Part shown: positions 34,262 through 48,200 of the stretch, one piece after another
How the letters are laid out: each line of letters begins with the position of its first letter
Numbering within the stretch: position 1 is the first letter of the stretch
Position numbers and translations under genes: made by a program
The notes under the pieces: generated by a model
Databases searched by the model: none
The model's input: the letters and a program-made list of their open reading frames with translations, nothing else
What the model was told of the DNA's origin: nothing
Source: Monocercomonoides exilis
Lineage: Eukaryota > Preaxostyla > Oxymonadida > Polymastigidae
Reading direction: 5' to 3'
Length of the DNA stretch: 64,000 nt
Assembly (NCBI GenBank): GCA_001643675.2
Contig: LSRY02000001.1
Span: forward strand, 987,501 to 1,051,500

Positions 34262-35877
34262 TCAAAAGTTCAAAAAACAACGTAAATAAAAGCAAACAAA
34301 ATCAGAATTAATTCTTCTGATAACTTTCCTTTTTCCTTCACCTCGATTTAATGCATTATCTTTCTTTTCATCTTCATAATCATCGTTTTTCACATGAAGA
34401 AATTTTCTTTTTATTTTTTTCTTTTCATCCACAAGAGTCTTCACATCATTTTTCTTATTTTCATCCATTTCATTTTTCCTTTCAATATTCATTTTCAAAT
34501 GATTTTCCCATTTCTCAAAAAGATTTTCATCATTTATCACTTTCCCATAAAAGTTGTATCTATTTCTGCGGGATGGAAGAGGATAAATAGATAATTCGTG
34601 CAGTTTCAAAAGAACTGGCTCAGAAGAATTATACAAAACACCAATGAAAGCAAACGCATTATGAATAACAAAAGGTGATAATGATAAATAGATGACTTGA
34701 CGGAGAACGTCTGAAATTGCAGCTCGTTTTGAAGAAGATGAAGAGGAAGGTGAAGCTTCAAATCTGTTTGTCGATTCGGATTTGAACATAGCAAACACTC
34801 CTCTGTCCAGTGGTTGACAGATGTGTGTGCTGTGTGGCACGAAGGTTAAAACGTCGACTTGTTGTTTTTGGAATTCTCGCCAGATCGATGGATCTGCGCG
34901 AGATGCATGAGAATCAAGAAGGAAAAGAATGCGTTCGTTTTTGAGTGTTATACACTTTCTTCTTTCGATGACAGAATGAAAAAGATTGGTGAGAGCAAAC
35001 ATTTTCAATCACTCATTGTCCATCTAGCCACTTTCATTTACCCATATCTCAAGTGTTTATGACAAAAGGCTTTTCAGCTCTTCTGGCAGGTTTGCGCTTG
35101 ACCATATAATAATGGAAGGAAAGGCATATTAATAAGCTGCAACAGCTGCTGCGAATGTTGAGATGATCATTCTTGGTAGTTCTTTCGTAAAACCTGCTTT
35201 TGTGTCAGCTGGATGCACAACAAGCTGTTTTGAATCTGTAAAAAGGCATGTTGTCGATTCATCAATATTAACAATCAGTGCCAAATTTAAATGGAACTTT
35301 TCATGCATCTCGTCAAATGTTTTATACCAGGGTTTAAAAACACTTTTTCACGAAACAGCCAATCTGTTAATGTCCAGATTCTTCGGCGTTCCAGTCTTCA
35401 GCTCCGGATGACGCTTGACAAAGCCATACGTGGCAGACATTGAAACTTCTTTAAATGGAGAGTCTTCGTCATCGTTGTCGTTTATAACATTTTCTATCTG
35501 AAAAACAAATGATTAAAACATATAAATAAAAATTAAACAAACCAATTCTTTTGTTTTTTTAACGTTAAACATGTTCCAGACTTTGCTTCAATATGAATAA
35601 CGACTTAAACTCTTTGTTCCTTTTCGCCAACAACTGCTGCAGGTCTGCCAATTTTTCCAACCAGCCTTCCTTCTCTGAGAGCTCTCACAGCATTTTTTAT
35701 TCCAGTGCGACCAAATTCCTTAGAATTGATAGCATCAGTTATACGAACAACTCCATCTACAACGATGTGAGCCATTCGCTCCAGCCGACTGTTGTATTTT
35801 CTATACTTGCGCGAAGACATTGCTCGATGTAATTTTTTCTGACCTTCTTTTAATTTTGTTTCTGTCGATATTTTCAT
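34262..35877 (-). pseudogene. Pogo/DDE_1-type transposase, broken (second pogo copy)
   Basis: Read leftwards. 35877-35605 is an N-terminal helix-turn-helix-like part (HIVVDGVVRITDAINSKEFG). 35,500-35,010 keeps SMSATYGFVKRHPEL and the first Asp in LIVNIDESTTCLF, with stops between. 35008-34262 is open and holds the second Asp in ILFLLDSHASR and the third in ICQPLDRGVFAMFKSE. It ends in a K/E/D-rich tail. The D-to-D order and the QPLD motif identify the pogo/CENP-B group. Internal stops make it non-functional. It sits back-to-back with the intact-looking copy that starts at 35,906, from which it differs strongly in sequence. Confidence 0.7.
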
Positions 35878-35905
35878 TTTTCAAATAATATTTTTCAAGA
35901 TCATT

Positions 35906-38405
35906 CCATCGTTAAAAAACCCGGGAATTTTTCAAAAACCCGGACTTCATGAAAAAACAGTTCATGATTATCTTGTCAAAAAGCATTATCAATAATTGCA
36001 TTATTTCTCGTTGTATATTATCATAAATCCATAATCAAAAAAAACAAATCACATTTCATTGTTATTGAATATGCGTTGTTAAATTAATTAAATTTTGAAA
36101 TATATTCATTTCTCAAAAAGAAATTGAATTAAGCCTTCTCCAATTATCATATTTTTCATTTTCACAATTTTTCGACACTTTGATGATTTCTTTTTTTTGA
36201 AGCCTTAACAAAAAATCAAAATTCAAACTCACTTAAAAAAAACATTATCAAAAATCAAACCCAAATTAATGGCTGTTTCAAAAGAATTGAAGTTTCTAAA
36301 TTTTAGAAAAAAGTTGGCAACTTCCGAAATGAGAAGATAAAAAGCATCCCAAAAAATATTTGAACTGCGTAAGGATCATATAATAACAAGAAAAGTGGCT
36401 GTTGATTCTGGTACAATATCAAATGGCTCATGGTACAGAGGAATAGCGGCAGAGAAGCAGAAAAGGAAGGCGGGAGTGAACGGAAGACCTCCGATAATTA
36501 AGCCAGATTTAATAGAAAAAATCGAAAACCAAGTTATTGTTCATCTCTCAAAAGGTGAAACAGTAAGAGTTAAAGACGTGCACAAAATGGTTTATGTTTA
36601 ATTTTTATAATAAAAATTAATTTTTTTATATATTTTTAGATTGTGGAGCATTTGGAACAATCCTCAAAAGACGAAGAAGCGAAAAAAATACCAAGTTTAA
36701 CAGCCGCATACTATGTTATTCAAAAAAGTTCAATATTGAAGTCAGCTGTTTCAAAGCAATTGGACACTGCAAAAATATCTTCCCAATCTTCTGATTCCGT
36801 CAGAAAGTGGTTTGATGAACTTTCGCAGATTGTGAATGAAAAAGAAATAGTTCCATCAGGTATCTTTAATTTTGATGAAACTTCACTTCATCTGGGTGAA
36901 GATTCTTGCAAACTTGTGGTATGTCTGCAAAACCAGAAACCTCCTTCGACTCCTTCTCCGAAAAAGACTTCTAACACGACATTGTGCTTATGTGCCTGCG
37001 CAGATGGCTCATGTTTGTCATCTTTTCTTCTTTGGCCTGCGAAAAAAATTCCAGTGGAATTTCGTATGCTTTCGTCGTTCAACATAAATTATATCTTCGC
37101 ATCTTCAGGATGGATCACTTCAAAAATCTTCGAAAAAATTATGCTTGATTATTGGCTTGATAATATTGAAAAAAAGATGAAAGATGGAGGAATGAAATTT
37201 GCATTGTTCCTGATGGATAACCATTCTTCTCACAACAGTGAAGCTGTTGAAATGGTTGCAAAAAAGAAAAACATCATCATAAAAAAGTTTCCTCCGAATT
37301 TAACTCATCTTCTCCAACCGTGCGATAATTCAATTTTTGCACGGTTCAAGAAAACATATAATAATAGCTTCAAAGCTCCAACTGATCATTCTTCTGCAGC
37401 GTTTCGCTCAGCCATCTTCGATATTCTTCCAGAAGCTCTTTCTGCTGCGGTCGCACCTTCAAATATTAAGCATGCATTCAGGCAGACGGGCGTTTGGCCG
37501 GTCAAAGCTGCTCCGGTTCTTGAAGGAATAAGTGGTACACCTGAAAAGGAAGCATCATTAAATGACGATGAGAATAAAGAGCAGCTGTTTGGAAAGTTTT
37601 CTCCAAAGAAAAAGAAAATTGAAGATGTAAAAAAAAGATATGGTGAAAATGAATCTATTCAAAAGATGAAAGAAATCAACTGTGCTTCCATTCTTCGAAA
37701 AGAAAAAAAGAAACAATCGAGAGAAGATTTATTGGATTTGAAAAGAAAAGAAAAGAAAGAAGAGAAAATGGAGAAAAGAAAAGGAAACAGTTGCAGGAGA
37801 AAAAGCGATAAAATGAAATGGAAAAGAAAATGCATGAGGATCGAATATGACGACGATGCATATAACAAAAGAAAGATATCGAAGATATAACAAAAATTCT
37901 TCAGGCAATTGTTCATTGGTTTGGACGACAAACAAATGCAACTTAATCAAATCCTTGAAAAGTGCATTTATCATGAAGAATATCTTTTTATATTCGTTAT
38001 TCATACAACAATTGTTTTCTCATTTCAGAAAAGTCTGATAAAATAGAAATAATTGAAGTTTATTAATTCGTATTAATGTTTGTGGCATTGAGTTTTGAAT
38101 ATAAGCAATTTTATTTGCGAACAAAGACAAGTTGCATGGAAATATTAGAAACAAACAACAAATTCTAACTTTCGATTGCACAAAGCCAAAAAGCAGTTTG
38201 AATTTCTTCTATGATTAAAACACACAACTCAATAAATATTGAACGAACAGATACGATTTCAATTGACGAATGAATCATACCTGCTTTTATATTGGTTCGT
38301 ATTGCGGAAATCATACAGGAATTCTTGTTTTGAATAAGTTTGAATGCAAATTTAAAAAAAGGCTTCTCCGGGTTTTTGAAAAATTCCCGGGTTTTTTAAC
38401 GATGG
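35906..38405 (+). mobile_element. Pogo/CENP-B-like DNA transposon, nearly intact
   Basis: Terminal inverted repeats of about 38 bases are perfect: CCATCGTTAAAAAACCCGGG then AATTTTTCAAAAACCCGGA on the left, and the exact complement at 38,368-38,405. The 2.5-kb unit holds a single transposase gene reading rightward. The ends resemble those of the decayed element at 17.3-21.5 kb in layout (two CCCG boxes separated by an AT spacer), so the two belong to related families. A 38-base A run begins 36 bases outside the right end. Confidence 0.8.
36269..37890 (+). pseudogene. Pogo/DDE_1-type transposase with one intron and one premature stop
   Basis: Exons 36269-36589 and 36640-37890 with a 50-base GT..AG intron; the join is in phase. 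The protein starts MAVSKELKFLNFRKKL, with an N-terminal helix-turn-helix and a basic linker (GVNGRPPIIKPDLIEKIE). The catalytic DDD triad is complete: IFNFDETSLH, ALFLMDNHSSHNS and LLQPCDNSIFARFKK, with 35 residues between the second and third Asp, the pogo spacing. The tail is K/E-rich. The only fault I see is an in-frame TAA at 36338-36340, 23 codons in. A start at the later ATG (36,395) would remove part of the DNA-binding domain. Apart from that stop, it could be a recently active cut-and-paste enzyme. Confidence 0.75.
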
Positions 38406-38440
38406 TAATAATTTTTTTCTTTTTTAATAACAATGAAATG

Positions 38441-38480
<40 letters not shown>

Positions 38481-39248
38481 GAAAAAATAACATTTTTGAC
38501 AAACTGAAGGTTTTATGCCCCATGTGACCCTCCAATTCCACACAGAAGTTCAAGGAATGGGCCAAACTCCCCATCTCCCACCATGCGAAATTGGGTTTGT
38601 TTCAAAATGTATTTAATTTTATCTGTTGAATTCATATATATACTTAAAATTCTTTTCAAATATGAAATTGTGTGAAAAGTTAATGATTAATTAAAAAAAT
38701 GGTCTTGATGAAATTATAACCCTAAATTCAGTTTCATTATATAAACGGATTCTTTATAATTGTGAAAGAAATAAATATACAACAGTAACTTTTTAACTTC
38801 TTTGTGGCTTGATCTTTTCCATTTCGATGTTCAGTCCGAAATTACAATCATTTGAATATATTTTCATTTGACACAAAACAAACTTTTTTCAGTCATATTT
38901 TTAGATTGAATTTTTGCTTTTCAAAACGAGCATTAACGCATTGCTCCAAAATAAAATAGTTTCTCCAATTGCTTTTTCATGTTTGAATTTAACTCGTTCT
39001 AATTTGAATTGTTTTTAATGAAAAAAGTTTTTTAAAGTCAGCTAAAAAATCATCTTTGCCCTGCTTTTAAAATTAAATTCCAAAAATTAGTGTGCTCTAT
39101 TGTCATTCAACTTGCCATCATACTAATCTCAAAACTCAATGAAACGAGTTTTCGTTTTGATCAAAATTGAGGCAAATATGTTGAAACAACTTTCTTTCTT
39201 TCTCACACAGTTTTCATACATTGATGATATTTCTTTTGCCTTCAGCTC
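38406..39248. other. Spacer with A-run
   Basis: Contains a 38-base A homopolymer (38,441-38,478), then plain AT-rich sequence up to the stop of the large leftward gene. No gene seen. Confidence 0.5.
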
Positions 39249-42200
39249 TCATCCCTCGTCAAACTTGCCTTTCGTTTCATTCACTTCAAGTTTCCATTCC
39301 TTTTCACACTCCTTGCTCTCACCGTTTTCTTCCTGCTCTTCACTGCTTTCCTCAAGAATGATTGCATCTGCCATCGTCACAACAAATGTCCCAGAAGGAA
39401 ACAGTCCAACAAGCTCTTTCTTCACTTCAGCGAGCGTTGGTCTTTTCGATGCCTCTGCTGACAGACACGCATCCACCACATTCTTCAATCCACTCTCTTC
39501 AATCCCCATCTCATCTGGCTTCTCTCCATCAACAATCTTCTTCCCCGCCACCTCTGCCTCGTATTCTCCAAATGGGATCTGGAGTGTCAGACACTCCCAC
39601 AGCATCATCCCAATCGAGAATGCCACTGACTTCTCTGTTGCACCCATCTTCTTGTTCATCACCAGCTCTGGCGCCTTCCATCGCAAACACTCTTTTTTGA
39701 AACTATCTTCATCCTCAAAGGCAGATGAGGGCAGAAAGTCATCATCATCATCGCCACCACTGGCAGATGTGACAATTGTTGATGATGAGATGGAAGAAGA
39801 GTCAGAATCATCAGATGAAAAGGAGTAGTTTGCGTTGAGGGCGATGCAGATCAACATGTGCTCTGACAAAAGCACGATGTGCGGACTCAGGTCTCGCAAA
39901 GAGGGAAGTTCGTCTTCCTCATGTTCAAGCGAGTGCAAAGCCCCATTCGCCGCCCAGAACAGCATCTGCGCTCCGGTCACCTCTCTCTCCTTTAGAGTGC
40001 CAATCGCCATTTCTTTCTTCTCATTCCTCCCATGAAGCAACATGAACAGAGAATCTCTCAAATCCACAATCAGCTTCTCATGAGGCGATGAGCAGGCCAT
40101 TGCATCCACCAGATTTGACATTGACGAGGTGGTTGGGCACAGATCCTCTCCTCGAACAAATGTTGAATCTGAATCAGTTGAGCATGTTGAAGATATTGAA
40201 GGTGAAGGAGTTCTTTTTCTTGTCTCTTCTTCTTCAACCTTCTCCAGCATCCATTCTGGAATCTTGTCTGAGTCTTTTCCCAAGATATATTCAGTGGAGC
40301 CACTCTCAGACAGCAAATGCTCCGATGACTCCGAGTGTCCCAAGCTTTTCTCATACACCCTCTTCTTGATCCTCTCCTCATTCTTCTTTTCTGCCTCCCT
40401 CTCTGCTCTCTTCCATTGTTCCTCAGGCGACATCTCCATCGTCATCATCTCAATCAGCTTCGGATCCTTCCTCACTGTGTCATTCACAATCACTTCCAGC
40501 TCTTCGGTCCTTCTCTTTTGCTTTCTCCATCGAACAGCCAGGATAATAGATACAATAAGAACAATCAACAATAAAATAACAAGCACAATCACAATCAACA
40601 ACCAATAAGATTTCCGTTCTTTTCTTCCTTCAACAAATTTTTCATCTCCATTAATCTTTGTTTCGCTTGCATTCTTCAGTATGAATGACTGTGTCGAAGA
40701 AGGAGATTCCACATAACCAAACATTAAATATACAGTCACCTCTATTTCCTCTCCACAATTGCTGAGGAGATCCTTTGCCACACTCCCTTCTGCTTCTCTT
40801 TCTGATAAAAACCCATTTGAATCAAAATCATGTTTTTCAATCTCTTTCTCTTCTCCTTTTCTCTTCACAACTGAGAATGACAGATTGCATGGAACAAGAA
40901 GCGATCCTTTGAATGTAAGCTTCATTCTATTTGTCTCTTCTTTTGTTTCCACGCTCTCCAGAACAGGAATGAAAAACGATGAATCCCTTTCTGAAACAAT
41001 TCCATCAAAACTGCACCCATCATTCAACATCCACAGTGATGAATTTGGCAAAACTCCATCTCCTCCTTTCAAACTCATCACTTTCAAAGATCCAGAATCT
41101 GAGCAAATGATATTTTTTCTCAATGATGGATACTTTTCAATGAAAGGATTATTATTCAAAAACTCTCCTTTCTCAATTATCACATTTCCTCCACTAATTG
41201 TTATTCCACCTTCTGGTGAATTGGTTATTGTTGCGTCTTTCATCATCACAGAACTCTTCACAGCATCCACAAGAGATCCAGACCATCTGCACATCTCTTC
41301 TTCTGTATTTGAATTCTTCTCATTTCTTTCCTTTGAACTCCCATCAAAAATGCAACTATCTATTTTCATATCTGTGCAATTCTCCATTTTCATCACTTTT
41401 CCTTTTGTGGTCTTTGAAGTTGTTTTCTCCATTGTGCAATTAGTCAATTGAATTGTCTTTTTCATTGACAAGCAAGATATCAATGTTTCTTCATTTCCTT
41501 CAACAGTGATATTTTCTGTATAGAAATCTTTGATTGTTAATTGTCCACATTCATTAATGCTTATCAGAGAAGTTTCTATTGTTGAATTGCAAACCGTGAA
41601 TAAATAAACCACTGATGAAAGCGGTGATGAAAGATACAAAGCTGATTCACGAAGTATTAGATTTTTCACTTTGAATTCCATAAGTTGTAATTCTCCTTTT
41701 GCCACATCAAAAATGTGAAATGGAATATTTGCAAAATTAACATTTCCTCCTTCATTCGATTGCTTTGAGTCAAATGAACAATTCATAATTTCAAGAATTC
41801 CTCCTTCTGGTGATATCAGTGATTCGTGAAAAGAGTTGAAAAACGGATCAAACACAAAGTTCACTCTCAGCAATGAAACTGATCCATCTGTTGCCACCAA
41901 AGTCTCTCTTGTTCCTTCAATCCCCGATTCCACTTCAACTTTGCACATCTCTCTGCTCTTAGAGCTCGAACTCATTTCCTTCAAATTGATCTCTTCACTA
42001 ATCACACTCTCCTCAACAATGAACATCAGACTCATGAAATCTGAAGTCAGATGCATCAGTCCATAATCAATCGAATGACATGGAAGAGCATTTGTTCCAC
42101 ATTGCCTCTCATCCGATCCATTCACACTGCTCACAATGATCGTGTCGCTCTGGTGAATCGTCACAAAATCAATCAGATCTGTATCGATTTGATGATCACA

Positions 42201-45200
42201 CTCATCTCTTCCATATATTGCGTTATCACGAATGTAATGGTCTTCTCGAAGATCAAACGGAAATTGACTTTCATTGATCTGAGATGTGATGTTGAAACAT
42301 TCAATGAAAATGTCATTTCCCACTCTAGCTGTGTTTGAACTAAATTTTATCCCCACAAATGTGAAATTCAATTCTCCTCTTTCCTTTGTTGCCAAATACA
42401 CTCCTCCTCCTCTTCCCGTGCTGTTGCTGCAGCTGCAATAGCTGATTGTTGAGTCAATTATCTTCATTGATCCAGATGCACCCAATGTGAAGAATATTAC
42501 CCCTCCTTTCTCACTTGTTTCTGCTTTGTCTTCTGTGATGTTGCTCTCATTCACAACCAAATAAATCTTTTTCTCACTCTTCAAATCCAAAATACTTGAT
42601 CCATTGTCGTTTCTCTTCACTCCTGAAAATGATGATTTCTCAATCTCTATATTTACACCTTCGTTTTCTCCATTTGTCTTCAATCCTGCTTCAGATTTCT
42701 TGACTGATAAAAAGCAAACTCTACTTTCATTCAACGACTCCACTCGAACATTTAAGAAATGGCAAGAAACTCCAGCATCGTGAATAGCAAAAATGCTATT
42801 TCCAACATTGCATGATTCAATCGACAAATCATTCACTTCTACACTGCCTCCAATCGCATTCACAAATACGCAATCAAATCCATTGTTCATTCCTGCCTCT
42901 GAATGGAATGCACATCCAGTTATCACCAAATCTCCATTTATATTTGAAATAATTGTTTTGGCTGAGTTGTCAAATCCAGATGTTAGTTGAAGTTGGATAT
43001 TCCTCAATTCAAGATGAATTTCATTCACCATGAAATGTTCCAGTTGATTTCCAACTGCCTTTTCAACATTTAATATTGCTTTCACATTCTCTTCTCCCAT
43101 CAATGAAGACTTTTTGATCTGATAATTGGATACATTGAATGAATCTCGAATAATAGTTGATCCTTCAATCTGAATTGTTTTATTTCCTTCTTCGTCTTTC
43201 ATGTTTTTCATCCCTTTCCACATCGTTTGACATGGCTCTTCCCCACTTCCACAACGTGCAACATCAAATCCAATAGAAGAAATAAATATCTCAAACGAGC
43301 TGAATGGAACGAGGAACATGAATAAATCCTTTTTTTGATGAAAATCATCACTTCCGACAAACAAATTGTTATCATCCTTCATTGATGAGTAATCAAACTT
43401 GAATGACTCATTTGTCGCAGTTGAATTAAAATTCTTACCCAAAATGAACACATTCTTTCCAATTGCAGCTTTGTTGTTCTCAAAAGTTACGTCAGCATCA
43501 AAAAGAAATGGTGTTTGATCCAAACAATTTTTGCAATCCAAATACAAGAATCCGCCTTTTCCATTGGCTGATGAAAGTGAGCAAAATGATGCATTTGTTG
43601 AATTAATAACCAGATTTTCGTCATTTTTCAATGTCACTTTTGCAACACCTCCTTCGCCACTTCCAGTGTTCGCAATATTTGTTAAGTTGTTGTTTTCAAT
43701 CAAAACAGAAGAAGCAATCACTAATGGTGATTTGACAAATGAAGACCCTTTTAAACTGCATCCATTCAATGTGCAACTTCCAGTGGTTGTTGTTATCAAC
43801 GAGTATTGAATGGCCGTTGATGATTGGAAGTCAAATAAACAGTTTACGAGATTAAGATTATTACTCGAAGAGATTAAGGAATTCATACTTGGTGTAAATT
43901 GGTTTGGAATCTGTAACTTTAAAGATAACAAGCTGAGTGGCTTAATTGATGAAATAACAGATGAAGATGATGATGCAGAATTTCCTTTGATTGTCCCTTC
44001 AAAATAAACTGTCTTGTGTTTGGCTTCATCTCCTTCATTCACACATCCATCAATCACAAGTTCATCTGAAAATGAATAAATATCTTCAATTGCCCCTTCG
44101 TCCTTCACTTTCACTTTCCTTTCTCCTTCTGTTCCACTTCTGTCAATATGATCAATTCCATTTTTCATCGATTCGCATGGGAATATCTCACTTCCACATC
44201 CCAATGTGTCATGCCCATCTTTCGACACAGATACAACCACCCACTTCAAAGAAACAAGAAACACTCGAAGATCCATTTCTCCATAAATCCCATCTTCCCC
44301 AACAAATGCATTTCCATCCTCCTCGTAATCTGAGTAACCAAACGCAAAACGCTCTATCTTCACACTGTTCACCAGATTGCTGCTCTTCACAAACATGTTC
44401 TTCCCAACTGTTGCTGAGCATCCAGAAAACGATATTGATGTGAGTTGAAATCCGACTTCATTTGAACTGCAATCCAAATATATTCCTCCTCCTTTTCCTC
44501 TCTCACTCGTATTCTCGCAAATACATCCAGTAAATGAACTGTCTTCAATTTCCACATGTCCTCCTCCCTCCAACACTATCTTTAGTGCTCCTCCTTCTTT
44601 GCTCTTCTCCGACACTGCCCCTTCTATCTTGCTTCCATTTATCACCATTCCAACTCCCACATTCCCTCCAAGCACCGCTGCCTCTCCTTCTACTGTTTCT
44701 CCATTATCAATTTCCAATCCTTCCATTGTGCAATTCAACAGTTTCACTTTGTGTTCCTGTTCATTCACATTTCCAGAAGTAAGAGAAAATGAAAATAGCG
44801 AGACAGATGATTTCACATCTGAAATCGTGACAGATTCCAGTTCAACCATCTTTCCAGTAGATATGATCAATGAAAATCCAATCGTGTTCAGTTTCCCTCC
44901 AGTCACGCACATTGCGCAGTTCTTCATGTGCAACTTACCATTTACACTACTCGATTTGATAACAGATGTGATTGTTCTGTTAAAACTCGATGGAATAACA
45001 ATCCCAATGAACTTCATTTCTGTCATCGATTCTAATTTCAGAACACACGCTTCAGATCCGCTCACTTCTCTTTTGCATTCGATACTCACAATTGCCTCAG
45101 TTCTAGCCTTGATACATATTCCACCAACATCCAAGCTCCCAGCCATAATCGAATTTGAATAAACAATAATAACTTGTTTGATGCCTTCCGTTCTCTTCAA

Positions 45201-48200
45201 ACGCCCCATCCCATAATTCACGTTCAAACAAGGCGCTTTCTCCAGCCCGCAATACACCTTTTCCACTCCAGATGTTCCATCAACATATGCCTTGTCTGCG
45301 AAGTATCCATCGAAGAATATGAATAAATCCACATCCCAATCACCAAATGCTTCTGTTCTGTCATGTCCAACAACAGAGTTGTCTTTTTCAGTGATGTTTC
45401 TCATGAAGGCGAACAAGGGCTCTTTCACAGAAGCGACAAGTGTCTCACACACACAAAACACATCTCTTCCCACACTGGCCTTGTTGGCTGAAAACACGAT
45501 ATTGGTGATGGATAAGGAGGATTCTGACACTTCTGAATCGTCGTTGTACTCGATCATGAGTGCCCCACCTTTTCCTCCAGAACTTGTATCCTCGCTCACA
45601 GAGCAGGTGGAGAAGGTTGTGTCACTCACCGAAAATGTGTTGGTAGAAGCAGATGAGGCGAATGAGATGCACCCGCCATTGGTGGCAGTCTGATGGTGTT
45701 GTGGAGCTGAGTCGATGTTGGTGATGGTGCAGTTGGGGAGGGAGATGGCGAGGGCAGGGGAGGTGGCAGAGGAGAGGACACAGCTGGTGGGAGTGGCAGT
45801 GGAGGTGATGTGGGTGATGTTGGAGGAGTTGAGGGTGAGGGGAGATGTGAAGGAGGTGAGGCGGAAGATGCTCTGGCTGTTGAGGGTGAGACTTGTGATT
45901 GCTGTGTGGTTAAGGGAGAGGGAGCCTGCAGTGATGAAGAAGAGGGGTGTGGTGATTGGTGATGAAGATGAGGTTGTTCCGGTGATGGTGGTTGTGTTGA
46001 GATTGAGGGAAGGGGAGTTACCGGAGAGGTGGAAGAGGATGGGGGTGATGGGGTTTGTGGAGTTGTGGGCGATGGCGAGGGCAGAGACTGTGAGGGAGCC
46101 CTGGGTCTGCTGGAAGAGGGCAGACGAGACAGATGGATCTGGTGAAGAAGATGTTGATATTGATGAAAATGATGATGTTGATTGTGATGACTGTGAATGT
46201 GAGTTTGATGGTTGGGGAATGCCACTGGAGGCGATGGTGGTGGCAGTTGTGCCATTTCCTGTGATTTTTGTGTCAACCGCGCTGAAAGTGAGTGTTTGAA
46301 GAGGAACAAATGTTGAGGTGAGGAGGGTGAGGGAGGCGTCGTGGAGGAGGGAAATGAAGCCGTTGAGGGCATACTCGATGGTGGCACATGGGGTCTGTTG
46401 GGGTCTGCCACAGGCATCAACATCAGTTCCGCTGTTAGAAACGATTTTATTCTGGGCAATGAGTGGGAGCCAACTGTTGAAAGTTTCATTGTCTGCTTGT
46501 CCATTATTATACACTCTTTTGGTTGGAGTTGTTGATCCACAATTCTCAAATGGAGATTGAGTGATTGTATTGCCACTGAAGAACACATCATTCCCGCTAC
46601 CATTTGTTGCGGTGTTGCCATCGAAGAAGCAGAATGTGATGAATTTATTTCCGCTCATCCAGGAACAAGTCGAACAGAAGAAAATGGCAGCGCCTCCATA
46701 TTTGACAGATGCAGTCAATTTGTTATTAATAAATTGACAATCATTTATTAAAAACAGACTTGGCTTATTGACTGGAGGATTATTGAATGTTAAAGAGCCA
46801 GCGGCATTTCCGCCAGTATTTGCGATGCACTTGCATTTAGAAAACAAGAACTGACCATTTATTGGAAAGTAATACATATTGAAATACCAGCCGGTTCCAC
46901 ACCAGTTTGTTATTGAACAACTTTCAACTTTGTTATTTGAAAATTTCCAGACAGAAAAAGATGGCGGTTGAGCTATATAAGCAGATCCACCATTTGAAGA
47001 TGAACATCTTGAAAAATTGTTTTTCGAAAAGTCAATACTGCATAGCTCATCGCAATTCAACGCTCCGCCATGATTAGAATTTGAACAATTGTTGAATGAA
47101 CAAGAGGCAATTGTGAGATTAGCATTTGAACAAGAAACAAAAAGTGCGCCACCAGACGAAGATCCACCAGTTGTATCATTCCATTCACACCATTCGAAGC
47201 GATGGCTGTTAACATCAAAAGAAGTCAATCTTCCAGGTTTCGCCCTTTGAGATTCAGATCCGACATGCACGACAGCAGCATTTGGTGAAGAGCGTGTTTG
47301 GTGGAGAAAAGAGGTGTTGAAGGCAGAGAGAGAAGTGGATGGGCTGTTGAGGTTGGGGAGAATGGCTCCATCGATGGGGTTGTGGGTGTGGAGGAAGATG
47401 GTTGAGTGGATGGAGAGGGATGAGTGAAGGGAGAAGGAGGGAATTGTATTGGAGTTTGTGTTGGTGGAAGTGGAAGAAGAGGAAGAAGAGGTTGAGATGA
47501 AAGGATTGAGCAAGTGTGAAGGAAGGGATGGAAGAGATGAATGGGAATGGGGAGAGGAGATGTTGGAGAAGAGGGTGTTTGAGAGATGGTGATTGAGGTA
47601 GATTTGGAGGTGGGGATGGGATTGGTGATGGATATGGAGAGGGGAAGGGGAAGGGGCAGAAAAAGAAGACGATGAGGATGAGGAAGATAAAGGAGAAGAG
47701 GAAAGGGATGGAGATGGAGAAGGGGAAGGGGAAGGAGATGGAGAAGGGGAAGGGGAAGAGAGGGAAGAAGGAGAAAAAAGGAAGGGCTGGATGAGGGAGA
47801 TGAAGGAGGAGAAAGAGGAGTGGGAGATGGAGAAGGAGGCAGGGATTGGGGAGTGGGCATCTGAGAGGAGATTGTTTGGGGTGGAGAAGAGAGGGAAGGA
47901 GAGGAAGGCTGGTTGGTGGGTGATGAGGGAGAAGTTTGTGAGGGCGAGGGAGGAATGAGCAGAGAGGAAAAGTGGAGATTTTGTTGCTGGTTGGGCTTGG
48001 AAAGTGAAAGAGAAAATGGAGGCAGCCGAGTGGTGTTGGGCAGTGAGGAGTGGACAACCGCTGAGAGGGACGATGTTGAGATGGGTCGCGCACAACGAGC
48101 TGTTGATGATATTCAGACTTGTTTGAATACAGCAGATGCGATTGTCAGCTGGTTTTACAACTTTCGCCAATGAATTATCTACATTATGTTTGTTATTGTC

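Noticed and set aside
36338-36340. Alternative genetic code (TAA read as Gln)
   Set aside because: Only one transposase has an internal TAA. All host genes that can be assembled avoid in-frame TAA/TAG and end with standard stops.
39362-48173. Many plus-strand frames of 60-230 codons across 39-48 kb
   Set aside because: All are antisense shadows of the single 9.1-kb minus-strand frame, whose signal peptide, modules, membrane span and kinase remnant fit together.
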